From the NCBI RefSeq assembly GCF_000426365.1, contig NZ_AUFF01000002.1, positions 124,001 through 188,000 on the forward strand: a DNA stretch of 64,000 nucleotides, read 5' to 3'. A program made the translations under genes and the position numbers. Numbering within the stretch: position 1 is the stretch's first letter; the number at the start of each line of letters is the position of its first letter. This document shows, piece after piece, positions 23,890 to 32,264 of this stretch. The DNA is from Arenimonas composti TR7-09 = DSM 18010. GTDB lineage: Bacteria > Pseudomonadota > Gammaproteobacteria > Xanthomonadales > Xanthomonadaceae. Below the pieces are notes generated by a model. That model was not told the DNA's origin and did not search any database. It saw nothing but the letters and a program-made list of their open reading frames with translations.

Positions 23890-24687
23890 TCACCCGGCCG
23901 CGTCGAGCGCGGCGAGGCGGGCGAGGATGTCCGGATTCTGCTGCAGTGGCCGCGCCGGCGGAAGCACCAGCGTCGACGCGAGGCTCAGCGCGGCCTGCGG
24001 CAGGTCGCGCAACGCCACCTGTTCGATCCGTGGGCGCTGGATCGGCAGCGTCGCCGCCTCGTAGATCGTGCACGGATGGTCCAGCGGGTAGTCGGCGGCG
24101 AGCACGTCGACGAGTACCTGCAGGTAGGCGGGGCCGGTGGCGAAGCGGCGGAAGCCGCGGTCGCCGGCGATCGCCGGCTGCCAGACCACCAGCCAGGCGC
24201 CCGGGTCCACCCGGCGCCGGTAGAACATCATCTGGCTGGCCTCGAAGTGCTGGCAGCCGGTCCGCCCGGGATCGATGCCGAGGTCGGCGTACAGGCAGTC
24301 CTCGGCGGAGACGCCCGGTTCCATCACCGCCTCGTAGCCCTCCGCGCGCGCCTGCTCGACCGCGCGGTGCGGGGCCAGCGCGAACACCCCGGGATGGCCG
24401 TAGAAGGCGCCGCAGACGCGTTGGCCGGCGCGCACTTCGGCGAGCATCACGCCGACCATCTCGCGGTAGGTGTCCTGGCGCGACTTCTCGCCGGATTCGC
24501 GGCCGTACAGCGGCTGCAGGCTGCGCACGTCCGGGTGCATCTCCTGCACCCACAGCTCGACCACCGGGTCGCTGACCGCGACGAACACGACGTCGGCGTT
24601 CTCGATGCGGCTGCGCGCCCGCGGCGTGATGTGGGCGCCGAGCGTCATGCCGACGCCGACGATCGCCAGGCTTCCCTTCGACTGCAT
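23890..24687 (-). CDS. Split-borosin alpha-N-methyltransferase (SonM-like)
   Basis: 265 aa from ATG 24687, preceded by GGGGA; ATGs at 24699 and 24717 are possible but extend past the family start. It belongs to the tetrapyrrole-methylase fold used by borosin backbone N-methyltransferases: LAIVGVGM near the start, RQDTY (70-74), YGHPGVFA (96-103), EPGVSAEDCLYADLGIDPG (123-141), QHFEASQMMFY (146-156) and WQPAIAGD. These match SonM closely as remembered. It uses S-adenosylmethionine to methylate amide nitrogens of a peptide. No precursor domain is fused, so it is the split type; its substrate is encoded by the next gene. A cobalamin-pathway role is less likely given this partner. Confidence 0.85.
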   Translation of the reverse strand: MQSKGSLAIVGVGMTLGAHITPRARSRIENADVVFVAVSDPVVELWVQEMHPDVRSLQPLYGRESGEKSRQDTYREMVGVMLAEVRAGQRVCGAFYGHPGVFALAPHRAVEQARAEGYEAVMEPGVSAEDCLYADLGIDPGRTGCQHFEASQMMFYRRRVDPGAWLVVWQPAIAGDRGFRRFATGPAYLQVLVDVLAADYPLDHPCTIYEAATLPIQRPRIEQVALRDLPQAALSLASTLVLPPARPLQQNPDILARLAALDAAG

Positions 24688-24730
24688 GCGTGTCCCCATC
24701 CCGGAGCCGGCGAGCATAACCGCTGCGCGC

Positions 24731-25255
24731 TCAGCCGCGGTCGTGATTCCCGCGCGGGTAATGCCAGCGCCAGCGGCCGTCGTCGCCGTCGTCGACGCGG
24801 GTGAAGCCGGTCTTGCGCATCAGCCCGGCGGCGAGGGCGTGGTCGGCGGCGTGCGCGGTGTGCAGCCGGTCCAGGCCGAGGTCGTCGAAGGCATGCGGCA
24901 GCAGGGTCGTGATGGCCTCGGCGGCCCAGCCACGGTTCTGCGCATCCGGCGGCAGCATCACCCCGAGTTCGGCGCCGATCCGGCCCGCGGCATCGGCACG
25001 GGCATCCCAGTGCAGGCCGATCAGGCCGATCGCCGGACAACGCCGCGGCTGGATCACCCAGAAGCGCCGCCGTGGCGGCATCTCCCGGTTGAGCCGGCAG
25101 GCGGCGGCGAAGCTGCGCTCCAGGCTGGCGGCGTCGCCGGCAGCGCTGACGAAGCGCATCGTCGCCGGGTCGCCGTACAGGCGTGCATACAGGCCGCCGT
25201 CGCCGGCATCGAGCAGGCGCAGGCGCAGGCGCGGGCCCTCGAGGAAGGCGGCCAC
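24731..25255 (-). CDS. GNAT N-acetyltransferase in the borosin block
   Basis: 174 aa. Features of RimJ/RimL-type acetyltransferases: GPRLRLRLLDAGDGGLYARL, GAELGVMLPPDAQNRGWAAE with the acetyl-CoA loop (here QNRGWA), and GLMRKTGF near the end. It lies between the aspartic protease gene (3-base gap) and the methyltransferase gene (43-base gap), all on one strand. It might acetylate the processed peptide's N-terminus or be an unrelated housekeeping enzyme; only context supports the former. Confidence 0.85.
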   Translation of the reverse strand: MAAFLEGPRLRLRLLDAGDGGLYARLYGDPATMRFVSAAGDAASLERSFAAACRLNREMPPRRRFWVIQPRRCPAIGLIGLHWDARADAAGRIGAELGVMLPPDAQNRGWAAEAITTLLPHAFDDLGLDRLHTAHAADHALAAGLMRKTGFTRVDDGDDGRWRWHYPRGNHDRG

Positions 25256-25258
25256 GGC

Positions 25259-26524
25259 TCAGTCGGCGCGTGCGGCGGCGAAACGCACGACGCCGAGGCC
25301 ATCGGCGGCGCGGCGGTCGAACACCGCGTAACGGCCGGCGAACAGCGGCAGCCCCAGGATCGACTGCTTCGGGAAATGCGCCAGCTGGCGCATCAGCAGG
25401 CACATCGACTGGCCGTGCGCGAGCGCGTTGCGCGGCCAGTACGCGGCGCCGTGCACGCGCAGCACCGTGTCGCCACCGCCGGGCGCTTCCAGGCGCAGGC
25501 GCAGGTCGGGCCAGGCATGCGGGTCGATGCGTTCGTTGGCGACGCCGCCGTCGTGCGCCAGCGCCTGCTGCGCCTCGGCGACCAGTGACGGGAAGCGCGG
25601 ATCGTGGCGCCCCAGCGCCGCGAGCACCGCGTCGTACACCGAGGCCTCCAGCACGAGGAAGCTGCTGCCGGTGTCGAGCAGGGCGTTGCTGTAGCGGCTG
25701 GCGAGGTCGGCGGGGTCGAGCGGCGGCACCGGGATCGGCGCCTCGCTGCCGACCTGCACCGCGCGCAGGTTCGCGTTGTAGTAGAGGTCGTGGAGGATGC
25801 GCACGTCGGCGAAGCCGCCGCGGTACAGGTGCTGCTGTTCGGCGCCGCCGCCGGCGACGAGGGCGCCGCGGTTCAGCGGGTCGGCCGCCTGCGCGTGCAG
25901 CGACACGCCGTCGCCGGCGACGTGGACCACGGCGCGCCCGGCGAGGAAGCCGAAGCGGTCGCGGACGACGTCGTGTTCCTCGAGCGCGCTGAGCGCCGGC
26001 ACCAGGCTCGTGCGTGGCTGCCGGTGCAGGAAGTCGCGGAAGTTCGCCAGGTCGAGCGCGTGTCCCGAGTCGAAAGGCCACGGCCAGGTCAGCGGCGGAT
26101 CGACGCCGTGCGCCTGCAGCAGCGTCGTCATGTCGTAGGCCGGGTCGAGGTCGCGGTAGGCGAGGCCGAGGATGCCGTCGGCGTGCCGGAACGGCGGATC
26201 GGCCGATTCGACCAGCGCGAACGCGGCGTCGTCGATCGTGCGCGCGTGCCGACCGCTGCCGAAGCCCAGCCAGGAGCGCAGCACCGGCCCGGCCCAGGCG
26301 CCGCCGCCGTAGCTGATCTCCTGCGCCAGCGCGGTCGGCGCCAGCGCCCGGTCGCGCTCCGGCGCGTAGCAGCGCGGCAGCACCGCCAGCGAGCTGCTGC
26401 CGGTGTCCAGCAGCACGTTCGCCGACCGCGCCTCGCTGCCGAGCCGGAGCTCGACGCTGTAGCCGCCCTGCGCGTACGCGAGCGTGGTCGCCAGCTCGAC
26501 CTGCGGCTGTGCTGCCTGCGTCAT
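25259..26524 (-). CDS. Pepsin-like (A1) aspartic protease, cytoplasmic
   Basis: 421 aa; ATG 26524 follows GGGGAGA. Two DTGSS catalytic motifs (40-44 and 284-288) give the bilobed pepsin architecture. DGILGLAY (116-123) is the conserved pepsin psi-loop region, and the C-terminal ILGLPLFAGRYAVFDRR matches the family end. No signal peptide or propeptide is visible, as in the bacterial shewasins. Pepsin-type proteases are rare in bacteria. It is the first gene of the minus-strand run containing the borosin pair and is 3 bases from the next gene. A role in precursor maturation is inference. Confidence 0.88.
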   Translation of the reverse strand: MTQAAQPQVELATTLAYAQGGYSVELRLGSEARSANVLLDTGSSSLAVLPRCYAPERDRALAPTALAQEISYGGGAWAGPVLRSWLGFGSGRHARTIDDAAFALVESADPPFRHADGILGLAYRDLDPAYDMTTLLQAHGVDPPLTWPWPFDSGHALDLANFRDFLHRQPRTSLVPALSALEEHDVVRDRFGFLAGRAVVHVAGDGVSLHAQAADPLNRGALVAGGGAEQQHLYRGGFADVRILHDLYYNANLRAVQVGSEAPIPVPPLDPADLASRYSNALLDTGSSFLVLEASVYDAVLAALGRHDPRFPSLVAEAQQALAHDGGVANERIDPHAWPDLRLRLEAPGGGDTVLRVHGAAYWPRNALAHGQSMCLLMRQLAHFPKQSILGLPLFAGRYAVFDRRAADGLGVVRFAAARAD

Positions 26525-26639
26525 CGGATCTCCCCTCTCCCCGGCGCGCACGATACCCGCGCGGCGGTGACGAAGGGTAATTGCGTGGCGCCGGGATTGG
26601 CGGCAGTGTGACGCCGTCCCCGATCCGTCGCCGCCGCCC

Positions 26640-28256
26640 GTGACCCGCGAATCCGACATCCTCGAGCGCCTTTACACCCTCAACGCGATCGGCGTCGCGC
26701 TGTCGACCGAACGCGACCTGCCGACCCTGCTCGAGCGCATCCTCGAGGCCGCGCGCGAGTTCACCCGCGCCGACGGCGGTACGCTCTATCGGGTCGAAGG
26801 CGACACCCTGGTCTTCGAGGTGCTGCGCAACGACACCCTCGGCGCGCGCATGGGCGGCCGCAGCGGCAGCCCGATCACCTTCGCGCCGATCCGCATGTAC
26901 GGCGACGACGGCGCCGGCAACCATTCGATGGTGGTGGTGCACGCGGCGCTGACCGGCGAGACCGTCAACATCGCCGACGCCTACACCGCCGAGGGTTACG
27001 ACTTCAGCGGCACCCGTGCCTTCGACGCCAAGACCGGCTACCGCTCGCAGTCGTTCCTGACCGTGCCGATGAAGGACCACGACGGCCGGGTGATCGGCGT
27101 GCTGCAGCTGATCAACGCCCGCGACGAGTCCGGCACCGTCCAGGCCTTCGACGAGCACGTGCAGCACCTGGTGGAGTCGCTGGCCTCGCAGGCGGCGATC
27201 GCGATCAACAACCGCCAGCTGATCGTCCAGCTCGAGCAACTGTTCGAGGCGCTGATCAACCTGATCAACACCGCGATCGACGAGAAGTCGCCCTACACGG
27301 GTGGCCACTGCGAACGCGTGCCGGCGCTGACGACCCTGCTCGCCGATGCGGTCGCGCGCACCGGCGACGGCCCGCTCGCCGACTTCACGATGACCGACGC
27401 CGACCGCTACGAGCTGAAGATCGCCGGCCTGCTGCACGACTGCGGCAAGATCACCACGCCGGTGCACGTGGTCGACAAGGCGACCAAGCTGCAGACGCTG
27501 TTCGACCGCATCGCCCTGGTCGACACCCGTTTCGAGGTGCTGCTGCGCGACGCCGAGATCGCCCACCTGAAGGGCGAGCTCGACGCCGACGCCTACGCGG
27601 CGCGTTGCGCCCAGCTTCGCGCCGACCGCGAGGCGGTGCGCGCGGCCAACACCGGCGGCGAGTTCATGAGCGACGAGAAGATCGCGGCGATGAAGCGAAT
27701 CGCCGGCTACCGCTGGCGCGGCCCGGACGGCGCCGAGCGCGACTTCCTCGACGCCGACGAGCTCGAGAACCTGTGCATCCGCCGCGGCACGCTCAACGAG
27801 CAGGAGCGGCAGATCATCAACCACCACATCACGATGACGATCCGCCTGCTCGAGCAGCTGCCGTGGCCGGCGCACCTGCGCAACGTGCCCGAATACGCCG
27901 GCGGCCACCACGAGCGCATGGACGGCAAGGGCTATCCGCGCGGCCTGACCCGCGAGCAGATGAGCGTGCAGGCGCGGGTGATGGGCATCGCCGACATCTT
28001 CGAGGCGCTGACGGCCAGCGACCGGCCCTACAAGCCCGGCAAGACCCTCAGCGAATCGCTGACGATCCTCGGCCGGATGAAGCTCGACCACCACGTCGAT
28101 CCGGACCTGTTCGACATCTTCATCCGCGAGAAGGTCTGGCTCGAATACGCGCGGCGCTTCCTGCCGGAATCGCAGATCGACGCGATCGACTGGACGAAGA
28201 TCCCCGGCGTCTCGCCCGAGCTCGCCGCTGAACTCATGCGCGGCGACGCCCCTTGA
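26640..28256 (+). CDS. GAF-HD-GYP cyclic-di-GMP phosphodiesterase
   Basis: 538 aa with a GTG start at 26640. GAF domain at about 10-190 (SQSFLTVPMKDHDGRVIGVL). The HD-GYP domain has H266-D267 (LLHDCGK), HHERMDGKGYP with GYP at 431-433, and the downstream ADIFEALTASDRPYK. A charged insertion (about 285-380) separates HD from the rest. Metal ligands look intact, so it should hydrolyse c-di-GMP. It diverges from the aspartic-protease/borosin run, with 115 bases between the starts. Confidence 0.92.
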   Translation: MTRESDILERLYTLNAIGVALSTERDLPTLLERILEAAREFTRADGGTLYRVEGDTLVFEVLRNDTLGARMGGRSGSPITFAPIRMYGDDGAGNHSMVVVHAALTGETVNIADAYTAEGYDFSGTRAFDAKTGYRSQSFLTVPMKDHDGRVIGVLQLINARDESGTVQAFDEHVQHLVESLASQAAIAINNRQLIVQLEQLFEALINLINTAIDEKSPYTGGHCERVPALTTLLADAVARTGDGPLADFTMTDADRYELKIAGLLHDCGKITTPVHVVDKATKLQTLFDRIALVDTRFEVLLRDAEIAHLKGELDADAYAARCAQLRADREAVRAANTGGEFMSDEKIAAMKRIAGYRWRGPDGAERDFLDADELENLCIRRGTLNEQERQIINHHITMTIRLLEQLPWPAHLRNVPEYAGGHHERMDGKGYPRGLTREQMSVQARVMGIADIFEALTASDRPYKPGKTLSESLTILGRMKLDHHVDPDLFDIFIREKVWLEYARRFLPESQIDAIDWTKIPGVSPELAAELMRGDAP

Positions 28257-28275
28257 CACCCGGGGTCAACAACTG

Positions 28276-28384
28276 GGGTTAACAACTGGGGTCAGATTCC
28301 TGCGTTAAGACCGCAGATGATTGCTCGCGCGCACCAGGGGTTTCAGCGGTCTTAACGCAGGAATCTGACCCCAGTTGTTAACCC
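28276..28384. repeat. Near-perfect 109-bp palindromic element
   Basis: 28278-28314 and 28346-28382 are a perfect 37-bp inverted repeat, with a 31-base central loop and further imperfect pairing outside. The arms contain aactggggtcagattcctgcg; a second copy of caactgggg lies just outside the left arm. It sits between convergent genes. It looks like a REP/MITE-type repeat and may also act as a bidirectional terminator. No transposase is nearby. Confidence 0.75.
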
Positions 28385-28389
28385 AGTTG

Positions 28390-30117
28390 TCAAGGCTTGG
28401 GGCGTTCGAGCCACCAGGCCAGGGCGGCCAGCAGCAGCCAGGCCAGCAGCCAGGGCCAGCGCGGGCCCGGTGTCGTCGTCGCGACCGCAGGCGCCGTGGC
28501 GGGGGCATTCGCGGCCAGTGCCAGGGTCGCTTCGCGGCGTTCGCTGGCCGCGAGGCCGGGCAGCTCATCCTCGCCGAGCACGTGGAAGGACGCCGTCGCG
28601 TCATCCGTCTGCAGCGCATGCCAGCCGGCGGCCACCGGCCAGAATCCCGCGCAGCCCGCGGCCGTCGCATCGGCCAGCAGCGCGGTCTCGCCGCCGTCGG
28701 GGGCGATGATCCGCGCCTCCGCGGGCAAATCGCAGAACACGGCACGCTCGCCGACGCGCGCGAAGACGGGCACCGCCGGCAACGCCCCGCCACGCGCCCG
28801 CGCCAGCGTCGTGACCGCGTGCGCCCACAGCTCGCCGTGCATGTCGCCGTGACCGGCGAGCTGCAGACGGAAACTCGCGCCGAGATTCCACAGCGCGACG
28901 CGCCCGCGCCCCTCGGCCCGCCATAGGGCGAGGGGTTCGCCCGCGGCGTCGGCCTGCAACAAGGCGCCATCGGCAGCGGCCAGGCGCAGTGGCCGCCGCG
29001 TCGGCTTCACCGCAGCGGCGCCGGCTCCGGGCAGATCGACCTCGCGTGGGAGGGCCGCCGGCATGAGCTCGAAACCCCAGTCGCGCAGGCCCGCGCGCTC
29101 GCTCTCCGTCGGCTCCGCGGTGAGCCGCAGCAGCACGCCGAGGCCGTCGCGTACCGCCGCCCGCAGCGTCTCGCGCCCGCCCGGGCCGAGCGCCGACCAG
29201 CGGCGGTCGTCGAGGATCAGCAGGTCGATCTCGGCGAGCTGGGCCGCGGTCGGGCTGCCGGCGAAATCGCCGACTTCCACACCGCCGCCGAGGCTGGCCT
29301 GGCGCCCGAGCGCGAGCCCGGCGTCGAGCGCCCAGCGGCGCAGGTACTTGCTCTCGGGGTCGATGCCGCCGGCGAGCACGAGCAGGCGCAGCGGGGCGCC
29401 GGCCTCGACCTGCAGCGGCAGGTTCGCCGTCTCGACGACCTCACCGCCGGCATCGCGCCGGCGCAGCGTCCAGTCGGAGTGCCCCGGGAAGCCGGCCGTC
29501 GCGGTCAGCGCGAATTCGCCGGTGGCATCGAGCGTTCGGCTCGCCACCACCGCACCGGCGGGATCGCGCAGTTCGAGCGTCCCGCCGGCGCCCCCCTCGA
29601 CGCGCCCGCGGACCGTCCAGCGCCGGCCCGCCGCGATCCGCGCCGGCATCCGCAGTTCGACCAGCCCGGCCGGCAGCGCCGCCGGTTCGAAGTGCAGCGG
29701 CAGGCCCGCGGCGGCATCGCGGTCGCGGGCCGGCAGGCCGCTGCCGACGATGCGCAGCGCGCGCGCCTCCGGGTGGCGACGCAGGGCGCTGCCGAGGTCG
29801 GGCACGTGCAGCGCGGCGGGAAAGGCCGCGGCCGCCTCCGGCAGCGCCACGAGCCGTTCGCCGTCGCCGGCCGCCAGCGACGCCGGCGCGCCGGCGGTCG
29901 CGACCACCAGGCGCAGCGGCGCCACGGCGTTCGGCGGCGGCATCAGCACCGGCCACAGCAGTGCCGCCAGCGCGAACGGCGCCAGCACGAGCAGCAGGCG
30001 CCGCGGCAGACCGTCACCGCGCCGCCGTGCCGACCACCCGGCCCGCAGCGCCGCCAGCGAGGCGATCGCCGCGAGCAGCCCGGCGAGCAGCGACGGCGTG
30101 AGCACCAGCTCCCTCAT
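28390..30117 (-). CDS. Large membrane protein of the MoxR-DUF58 cluster
   Basis: 575 aa from ATG 30117, which overlaps the stop of the gene upstream (ATGA). Hydrophobic segments near residues 5-28, 38-62 and the C-terminal RWPWLLAWLLLAALAWWL anchor it. The middle has a class I glutamine-amidotransferase-like fold (LRLLVLAGGIDPES ... EIDLLILDDRRW) with no catalytic Cys-His pair evident. Such proteins end many MoxR/DUF58/BatA clusters. Probably an inner-membrane component of that system; function unknown. Confidence 0.75.
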   Translation of the reverse strand: MRELVLTPSLLAGLLAAIASLAALRAGWSARRRGDGLPRRLLLVLAPFALAALLWPVLMPPPNAVAPLRLVVATAGAPASLAAGDGERLVALPEAAAAFPAALHVPDLGSALRRHPEARALRIVGSGLPARDRDAAAGLPLHFEPAALPAGLVELRMPARIAAGRRWTVRGRVEGGAGGTLELRDPAGAVVASRTLDATGEFALTATAGFPGHSDWTLRRRDAGGEVVETANLPLQVEAGAPLRLLVLAGGIDPESKYLRRWALDAGLALGRQASLGGGVEVGDFAGSPTAAQLAEIDLLILDDRRWSALGPGGRETLRAAVRDGLGVLLRLTAEPTESERAGLRDWGFELMPAALPREVDLPGAGAAAVKPTRRPLRLAAADGALLQADAAGEPLALWRAEGRGRVALWNLGASFRLQLAGHGDMHGELWAHAVTTLARARGGALPAVPVFARVGERAVFCDLPAEARIIAPDGGETALLADATAAGCAGFWPVAAGWHALQTDDATASFHVLGEDELPGLAASERREATLALAANAPATAPAVATTTPGPRWPWLLAWLLLAALAWWLERPKP

Positions 30118-32264
30118 TCGCCGTCCTCCGTCGCGGTGTCGTCGGCGGCCGCGGCGCCGCGCGCGAGCGCATCGAGCCAGGCGCCACCGGCCGCATCCGC
30201 CGCCGGCCGCGCCGTCGGCGCCGGCACCGCCCTCGGCAGCAGCGGCCACAGGCGCATGCGCAGGTCTTCGGCGCAGCGCGTGCAGTCGGGCTCGGCACGC
30301 AGCATCGCCAGCGCCGCGAGCAGGTCGACCGGTTCGGCGACCGCATCCGGATGCACGTCGATCCAGACCGCGAAGTCGTCGAGGACCGCCACCGGCACCG
30401 GCAGCGTCGCCGCCGCCTGCCAGAGGTCGAGCGCCGGCGACGGCGCGACGTCCGCGGCACGCAGGCCGTCGCGGCGGCTGCCGATGCCGGCGCGGTCGCC
30501 GGTCATGCGCCGCGCCGGATCGATCGGCGGCAATTCCAGCCCCACGCGCGCCAGATAGATGCGCGAGGCCTGCTGCACGCGCTTGATGAAGTCGAGCGCG
30601 CGGTACTGGTGCGGCAGCGCGTCGCGCGGATCGCCGCTGCGCAGTTCGCGCTCCGACTGCCACATCGCATCCAGCGCCTGCTTCAGGATCGCCCGTGTCT
30701 CCGGGTCGAGCAGGGTCGCGGCCTCGGCGTCGTCGTGGGTGTGGCCGTAGGCGGCCACCACGTCGCCGGCGGCGCCGAAACCGTCGCCGCCGTCGGCACC
30801 GTGGCCATCGTCGTCGGCATGCGCGTCCGCGCCGCCGACGTCGCGGCCGCCGTCGTTCTCCTCGCCGAGGAATTCGCCGTAGCGCATGCGCAGGATGCGC
30901 TGGTCGACGCCGATCGCGTCGGCGCGCTGGCTGAAGCGCTCCGCCGGCAGCCGTGGCCGTTCCGCGAGCAGGGCTTCGGTGTCGATGATGATCTGCCGCT
31001 GGCTGCGGAAGTAGGCCGGCAGCGCCCGTCGCACCAGGCCTTCCATGCCGACCGATTCGTCGCCGGCCGGCGGCGGCCAGCGCAGGATCACGCTGGCGCT
31101 GCGGCTGCGCTGCGGCGCCGGCCGGCCGGCGGCGTCGTGGCGGCGGTCCGCGACCTCGAGGCGGACGATCAGGTCGTCGCCCTCGGCCATGCCGAGCGTG
31201 GCGAGGTCGAGCGTCGTCGCGTAGCGGCGCTGGCGACCGTCGCCCTCGCCACGGATCGGCAGCGTACGTTCGCTGACCGCGACCTGTTCGCCGCTGCCCT
31301 TGGTCATCGTCAGGCGCAGGCGGGCGTCGCCGAGGCCGTGGTCGTCCTCGGCGGCGAACTCCAGCGTCCAGCCGCGCTGCCCTTCGGCGCGCAGGCTCAG
31401 GTTGCGGTCGGGGGCCAGCACGCGCACCCGCGGCGGGCGGTCCGGGATCGGTTGCAGGCGGTGCAGGGTGGTGTCCTCGTAGGGCAGCGCGCCGTCGACC
31501 GCGATGCGGTAGAGGGTCGGTCGTTCCAGCGGGAGTTCGCCGGTCCAGGCTTCACCGTCGAACTGCAGCGGCAGCGTGCTGCCGTCATGCAGGGCCAGCG
31601 CGACCGCCTCCGGCTGCGGCGACAGGTGCAGCCGCCAGCGCAGCGTGCTACCGGCCGGCGTGGTGGTCGACAGGCCGTCGCTGGCCGTCGTCGGCATCCC
31701 GGTATACGGCGGCGGCGCCACCGTCAGTTCGGCGGCGACCAGCAGCGTCACCGTCGGCGCGTCGCTGCCTGGGGTGGCGGCGACGGTTTCCGCCGGCGTC
31801 TGCGCGGCGGACGGCCAGTACAGCGCGGCCAGCGCGAGCGCGGCGGCGAACCATGCGAGGGCGATGCCACGCACCGGCCAGGCCGGACGCAGGTCGCGCG
31901 CCGGCGAAGCCGCGAGCAGGGCTTCGAGGCGCTCGCGTTGCAGGCGCTGCAACGGCCCGAGCGCAGCACCGGCGGCGAACAGCAGGTCGGCGCTGTCTTC
32001 GAAGGCCGGATCGGTGTCGAGGCGACGCGCGAAGTGCCTTGCCGTCAGCCGTGCGATCCGCGCACGCAGCGCGAAGGCGGCGAGGGCGATCACGACGGCC
32101 GCCGCCGCGATCGCCGCCGCGCGACCGGCGAACGCCGCGGCCACCAGTACCGCCGCGACGAGTACCGGCAGCCAGCCCGCCAGCGTCGCCACGAGCGCGC
32201 GGCGGCGGGCCGCGCGGATCGCGGCGCGCAAGGCCGCCGGCGCGCCGGTATCGACGGCGCTCAC
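30114..32264 (-). CDS. DUF4175-like membrane protein of the MoxR-DUF58 cluster
   Basis: 716 aa. GTG start at 32264 overlaps the stop of the BatA-like gene (GTGA). Two transmembrane segments near the start (about 25-65) and one at about 130-150, then a large periplasmic part with beta-rich segments (VRVLAPDRNLSLRAEGQRGWTL) and a helical, His/Asp-rich acidic insertion (DAHADDDGHGADGG). This length and order fit DUF4175-type proteins; naming is moderate confidence. It is in the middle of a translationally coupled series. Confidence 0.7.
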   Translation of the reverse strand: MSAVDTGAPAALRAAIRAARRRALVATLAGWLPVLVAAVLVAAAFAGRAAAIAAAAVVIALAAFALRARIARLTARHFARRLDTDPAFEDSADLLFAAGAALGPLQRLQRERLEALLAASPARDLRPAWPVRGIALAWFAAALALAALYWPSAAQTPAETVAATPGSDAPTVTLLVAAELTVAPPPYTGMPTTASDGLSTTTPAGSTLRWRLHLSPQPEAVALALHDGSTLPLQFDGEAWTGELPLERPTLYRIAVDGALPYEDTTLHRLQPIPDRPPRVRVLAPDRNLSLRAEGQRGWTLEFAAEDDHGLGDARLRLTMTKGSGEQVAVSERTLPIRGEGDGRQRRYATTLDLATLGMAEGDDLIVRLEVADRRHDAAGRPAPQRSRSASVILRWPPPAGDESVGMEGLVRRALPAYFRSQRQIIIDTEALLAERPRLPAERFSQRADAIGVDQRILRMRYGEFLGEENDGGRDVGGADAHADDDGHGADGGDGFGAAGDVVAAYGHTHDDAEAATLLDPETRAILKQALDAMWQSERELRSGDPRDALPHQYRALDFIKRVQQASRIYLARVGLELPPIDPARRMTGDRAGIGSRRDGLRAADVAPSPALDLWQAAATLPVPVAVLDDFAVWIDVHPDAVAEPVDLLAALAMLRAEPDCTRCAEDLRMRLWPLLPRAVPAPTARPAADAAGGAWLDALARGAAAADDTATEDGE

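Noticed and set aside
24645-28259. A 1204-residue minus-strand open frame
   Set aside because: It is antisense to the well-supported GAF-HD-GYP gene and out of frame with the aspartic protease and GNAT genes.
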